Below are positions 60,456 to 64,000 of a stretch of DNA of 64,000 bases, one piece after another (the stretch's first letter is position 1; every line of letters begins with the position of its first letter). The translations under genes and the position numbers were made by a program. The notes under the pieces are model-generated. The model searched no databases. It was not told where the DNA came from and worked only from the letters and a program-made list of their open reading frames with translations. Source of the stretch: CALMNV01 sp035688975 (GTDB lineage: Bacteria; Actinomycetota; Actinomycetes; Actinomycetales; Dermatophilaceae); NCBI RefSeq assembly GCF_035688975.1, contig NZ_DASSMH010000090.1, positions 13,914-77,913 of the forward strand, written 5' to 3'.

Positions 60456-61786
60456 GCGGTCACCATCCCGGTCGGCTCCTTGAGGTCGGCGGCGGCGAAG
60501 ACGACGGACCGCTCCGGCGGGAAGAGCACGCTGGCCGGCGTGTGCATGCCGGCCTCGAACTCGTCGCGGAAGTACTTGAGGGCCGAGGTGATCGGCGTCG
60601 TGGCCGCGTCGCCGAGGGCGCAGAACGAGCGGCCGAAGATGTTGTCGCAGACGTCGAGCAGCGTGTCGATGTCGTGCTGGGTGCCCTGGCCGTGCTCGAT
60701 GCGGGTCATGATCTGGCGCAGCCACCACGTGCCCTCGCGGCACGGGGTGCACTTGCCGCACGACTCGTGGGCGTAGAAGTCGGTCCAGCGGGACACGGCG
60801 CGCACGACCGAGACCGTCTCGTCGAAGACCTGCAGCGCGCGGGTGCCGAGCATGGAGCCGGCGGCGGCCACCGAGTCGAAGTCGAGCGGGATGTCGAGGT
60901 GCTCGTCGGTGAAGATGGGCGTCGAGGAGCCACCAGGCGTCCAGAACTTGAGCCGGTGCCCGCTGCGGATGCCGCCCGCGAGCTCGATGAGCTCGCGCAT
61001 CGTGATGCCGAGCGGCGCCTCGAACTGGCCGGGGTTGGTCACGTGGCCGGAGAGGCTGAAGATGCCGAACCCGGTCGACTTCTCGGTGCCCATGTCCTTG
61101 AACCACTCGGACCCGTTGAGGATGATGCCCGGGACCGAGGCGATGGACTCGACGTTGTTGACCGACGTCGGCCGGGCGTAGAGGCCGGCGGCGCCGGGGA
61201 AGGGCGGCTTGAGGCGCGGCTGGCCGCGCCGGCCCTCGAGGGAGTCCAGCAGCGCGGTCTCCTCGCCGCAGATGTAGGCGCCGGCGCCCGCGTGCACGGT
61301 GATCTCGAGGCGTCGCCCCGTGCCGTGCACGTCGTCGCCGAGGTGGCCGGCGGCCCGGGCCTCCTCGACCGCGCGCAGCAGGCGCCGGTAGACGTGCACC
61401 ACCTCGCCGCGCAGGTAGATGAAGGCGTGCTCGCACCCGATGGCGTAGGACGAGATGAGCACGCCTTCGAGGAGCGCGTGCGGGTTGGCCATCATGAGCG
61501 GCACGTCCTTGCACGTGCCGGGCTCCGACTCGTCGGCGTTGACGACGAGGTAACGGGGTCCACCGTCCGGAGGGGACATGAAGGACCACTTGAGGCCGGT
61601 CGGGAAGCCGGCGCCCCCGCGGCCGCGGATGCTCGAGTCCTTGACGGTGGCGAGCACCTCCTCGGGGGCCATGGCGAGGGCCTTGTCGAGCGCGCGGTAG
61701 CCGCCGTGCCGCAGGTAGGTCTCGAGCGTCCACGACCTGGGGTCGTCCCAGAACTTCGTCAGGATCGGGGTCAGCGTGTCAGTCAC
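60452..61786 (-). CDS. nuoF: NADH-quinone oxidoreductase subunit F
   Basis: The 444-residue subunit binds NADH, FMN and the N3 [4Fe-4S] cluster. Signatures are GRGGAGFPTGLKWSFM (FMN/NADH glycine loop), VNADESEPGTCKD, GAGAYICGEETALLDSLEG and the cluster motif ESCGKCTPCREGTWW with its fourth Cys in FGRSFCALGDAA. ATG 61786 overlaps the nuoE stop. Its presence shows that this operon encodes a true NADH dehydrogenase. Confidence 0.96.
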   Translation of the reverse strand: MTDTLTPILTKFWDDPRSWTLETYLRHGGYRALDKALAMAPEEVLATVKDSSIRGRGGAGFPTGLKWSFMSPPDGGPRYLVVNADESEPGTCKDVPLMMANPHALLEGVLISSYAIGCEHAFIYLRGEVVHVYRRLLRAVEEARAAGHLGDDVHGTGRRLEITVHAGAGAYICGEETALLDSLEGRRGQPRLKPPFPGAAGLYARPTSVNNVESIASVPGIILNGSEWFKDMGTEKSTGFGIFSLSGHVTNPGQFEAPLGITMRELIELAGGIRSGHRLKFWTPGGSSTPIFTDEHLDIPLDFDSVAAAGSMLGTRALQVFDETVSVVRAVSRWTDFYAHESCGKCTPCREGTWWLRQIMTRIEHGQGTQHDIDTLLDVCDNIFGRSFCALGDAATTPITSALKYFRDEFEAGMHTPASVLFPPERSVVFAAADLKEPTGMVTA

Positions 61787-62706
61787 TTGGATCCGTCCTT
61801 CCCGTCGGCCAGCTCGCTCGGCGTGTCGATGGACGTCTTGCCGGAGGCCGCCTCCGCCTGCGCCTCGTCGGCGGGCTTCGCGTCGGTGGTCCGGGCGGCC
61901 CGGTCGCGGGTGCGGCCGGTCGGCTCGGGGCCGCCCGCGCCCGAGTCGGGAGTATGCCGCTCGTCCCGGCCGGTGCCGTCGTCGGGGGCGCGCTCGGCCT
62001 CGTCGCCCGGCGCGACCCAGCCGCGCTCATGGGCGATCCGCAGCCCGAGCAGCGACGCCGGGCCGGCGCCCACGCCCTCGTCGGCGAGGCCGTCGGGGAA
62101 GCCGGCGAGGACCCGCGAGACCTCCTTGAAGGTGCACACCCGGCTCGGGCCCCGGGTGGGCTGCACGGGGCGGCCCGCCCGCAGGTCGTCGACGAGCCGC
62201 ACGGTGGTCTCCGGCGTCTGGTTGTCGAAGAACTCCCAGTTGGTCATGACGACGGGCGCGTAGTCGCAGGCGGCGTTGCACTCGATGCGCTCGAGGGTGA
62301 CCTTGCCGTCCGTCGTCGTCTCGTCGTGGCCGATCCCGAGATGCTCGGACACCGTGTCCCAGATCTGGTCACCGCCCATGACCGCGCACAGCGTGTTGGT
62401 GCAGACCCCCACGGTGTACTCGCCGTTGGGGTGGCGCTTGTACTGCGAGTAGAACGTGGCCACGCCGCTCACCTCGGCCGTGGTGAGGTCGAGGACCTCG
62501 GCGCAGAAGCTGACGCCCCGGCCGGAGACGTAGCCGTCGACGGACTGCACGAGGTGCAGCAGCGGCAGCAGGGCCGAGCGCTTCTCGGGGTAGCGCGCGA
62601 CGACCTCGGCGGCATCGGCGCGCAGGCGCTCGAGGACGTCGGCGGCATACGGCGCCTTGCTCTCCGCACTGACGTGCAGGAACCCGGACGCGTCCTTGGC
62701 GCTCAT
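61783..62706 (-). CDS. nuoE: NADH-quinone oxidoreductase subunit E with long acidic tail
   Basis: The 307-residue subunit has the thioredoxin-like [2Fe-2S] domain in its first 200 residues (VGVCTNTLCAVMGGDQ and IECNAACDYAPVVM carry the four Cys). About 100 further residues are charged and low-complexity (GDEAERAPDDGTGRDERHTP and onward). E. coli NuoE is 166 residues. ATG 62706 follows a strong AAAGGA site, and is preferred over the longer frame to 62793 because it matches the family start and overlaps a leader peptide stop. Confidence 0.93.
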   Translation of the reverse strand: MSAKDASGFLHVSAESKAPYAADVLERLRADAAEVVARYPEKRSALLPLLHLVQSVDGYVSGRGVSFCAEVLDLTTAEVSGVATFYSQYKRHPNGEYTVGVCTNTLCAVMGGDQIWDTVSEHLGIGHDETTTDGKVTLERIECNAACDYAPVVMTNWEFFDNQTPETTVRLVDDLRAGRPVQPTRGPSRVCTFKEVSRVLAGFPDGLADEGVGAGPASLLGLRIAHERGWVAPGDEAERAPDDGTGRDERHTPDSGAGGPEPTGRTRDRAARTTDAKPADEAQAEAASGKTSIDTPSELADGKDGSK

Positions 62707-62735
62707 GAGTTGTCCTTTCGCGCAACGAGACTCAT
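62703..62735 (-). CDS. 10-residue leader peptide coupled to nuoE
   Basis: GCGCGAAAGGACAACTC occurs twice in the nuoD-nuoE gap. The upstream copy places AAAGGA 7 nt before an ATG that opens MSLVARKDNS, and its TGA overlaps the nuoE ATG as ATGA. The second copy is the ribosome-binding site of nuoE. The arrangement is that of a translationally coupled leader. Expression is inferred from the sites only. The rest of the gap to nuoD (62736-62805) contains a diverged piece of the GAGGATCG repeat family. Confidence 0.5.
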   Translation of the reverse strand: MSLVARKDNS

Positions 62736-62805
62736 CGAGTTGTCCTTTCGCGCAACGACGGTCGCTCCGGTCCTCGCTCGCTGCGATCCTCACTCCCTGT
62801 TGCGC

Positions 62806-64000
<1,195 letters not shown>

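Noticed and set aside
58870..61733. Long antisense or frame-extended open frames across nuoG and nuoF
   Set aside because: They arise from high GC content and have Arg/Pro/Ala-rich low-complexity translations; the Nuo frames show all expected motifs.

Overview
The window reads as chromosomal DNA of a very GC-rich actinomycete, most likely of the order Micrococcales and resembling Intrasporangiaceae. The basis is a GC content near 70 percent, frequent GTG starts, many 1-10 bp stop/start overlaps, an IdeR/DtxR regulator, a c-di-AMP riboswitch ahead of an NlpC/P60 gene, a bacterial XPB helicase with its large partner, and an MprAB/PepD-like operon. The taxon is an inference. No rRNA, tRNA, insertion sequence, prophage or CRISPR array was seen. 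The left edge cuts a universal stress protein gene and the right edge cuts nuoD.

Region 1 (1-7300) holds a stress and signalling group (universal stress protein, NarL-type response regulator and kinase, a receiver-only protein), a DsbA-fold protein without its cysteines, a riboswitch-controlled cell-wall hydrolase, a DtxR-type regulator and pdxH. Region 2 (7400-24100) is housekeeping: a pentapeptide-repeat protein, citrate synthase, an AbiEi-like protein, serC, a MarR/MFS/micropeptide operon, a purine permease, DUF2530 and DUF3027 proteins, a cold-shock protein, an aldose epimerase, an HMG-CoA-lyase-like enzyme and the XPB helicase pair. Several of these are, from memory, also neighbours in mycobacteria. 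Region 3 (24100-32600) holds a response regulator, kinase and HtrA protease operon, a SnoaL-like protein, aminopeptidase N, HtpX, and a membrane protein behind a striking dyad operator.

Region 4 (32600-64000) is dominated by respiration. A second, incomplete complex I operon (nuoA2-B2-C2-H2-I2-J2-K2-L2-M2-N2, without D, E, F and G) stands beside a 2-oxoacid:ferredoxin oxidoreductase (korAB), a RarD-like exporter, fumC and a polyprenyl diphosphate synthase. Next comes the main nuo operon, seen from the 3' part of nuoD through nuoN. The likely logic is that KorAB makes reduced ferredoxin and Nuo2 may pass those electrons to quinone while pumping ions. The main Nuo oxidises NADH, FumC serves the TCA cycle, and the prenyl synthase may make the menaquinone tail.

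The most unusual signals are in the DNA rather than in gene content. The octamer GTATGCCG (complement CGGCATAC) occurs about 63 times in 64 kb by my count, in both orientations, inside and between genes, far above chance. There are also four families of structured repeats: a GGTTCGAGGTATTC palindrome with one copy inside nuoK2, TCGAGTGGCCAC arrays, large hairpins built from GATCAACTGGC, and an 82-bp tandem unit. A duplicated ribosome-binding region before nuoE creates a 10-residue leader peptide coupled to nuoE.
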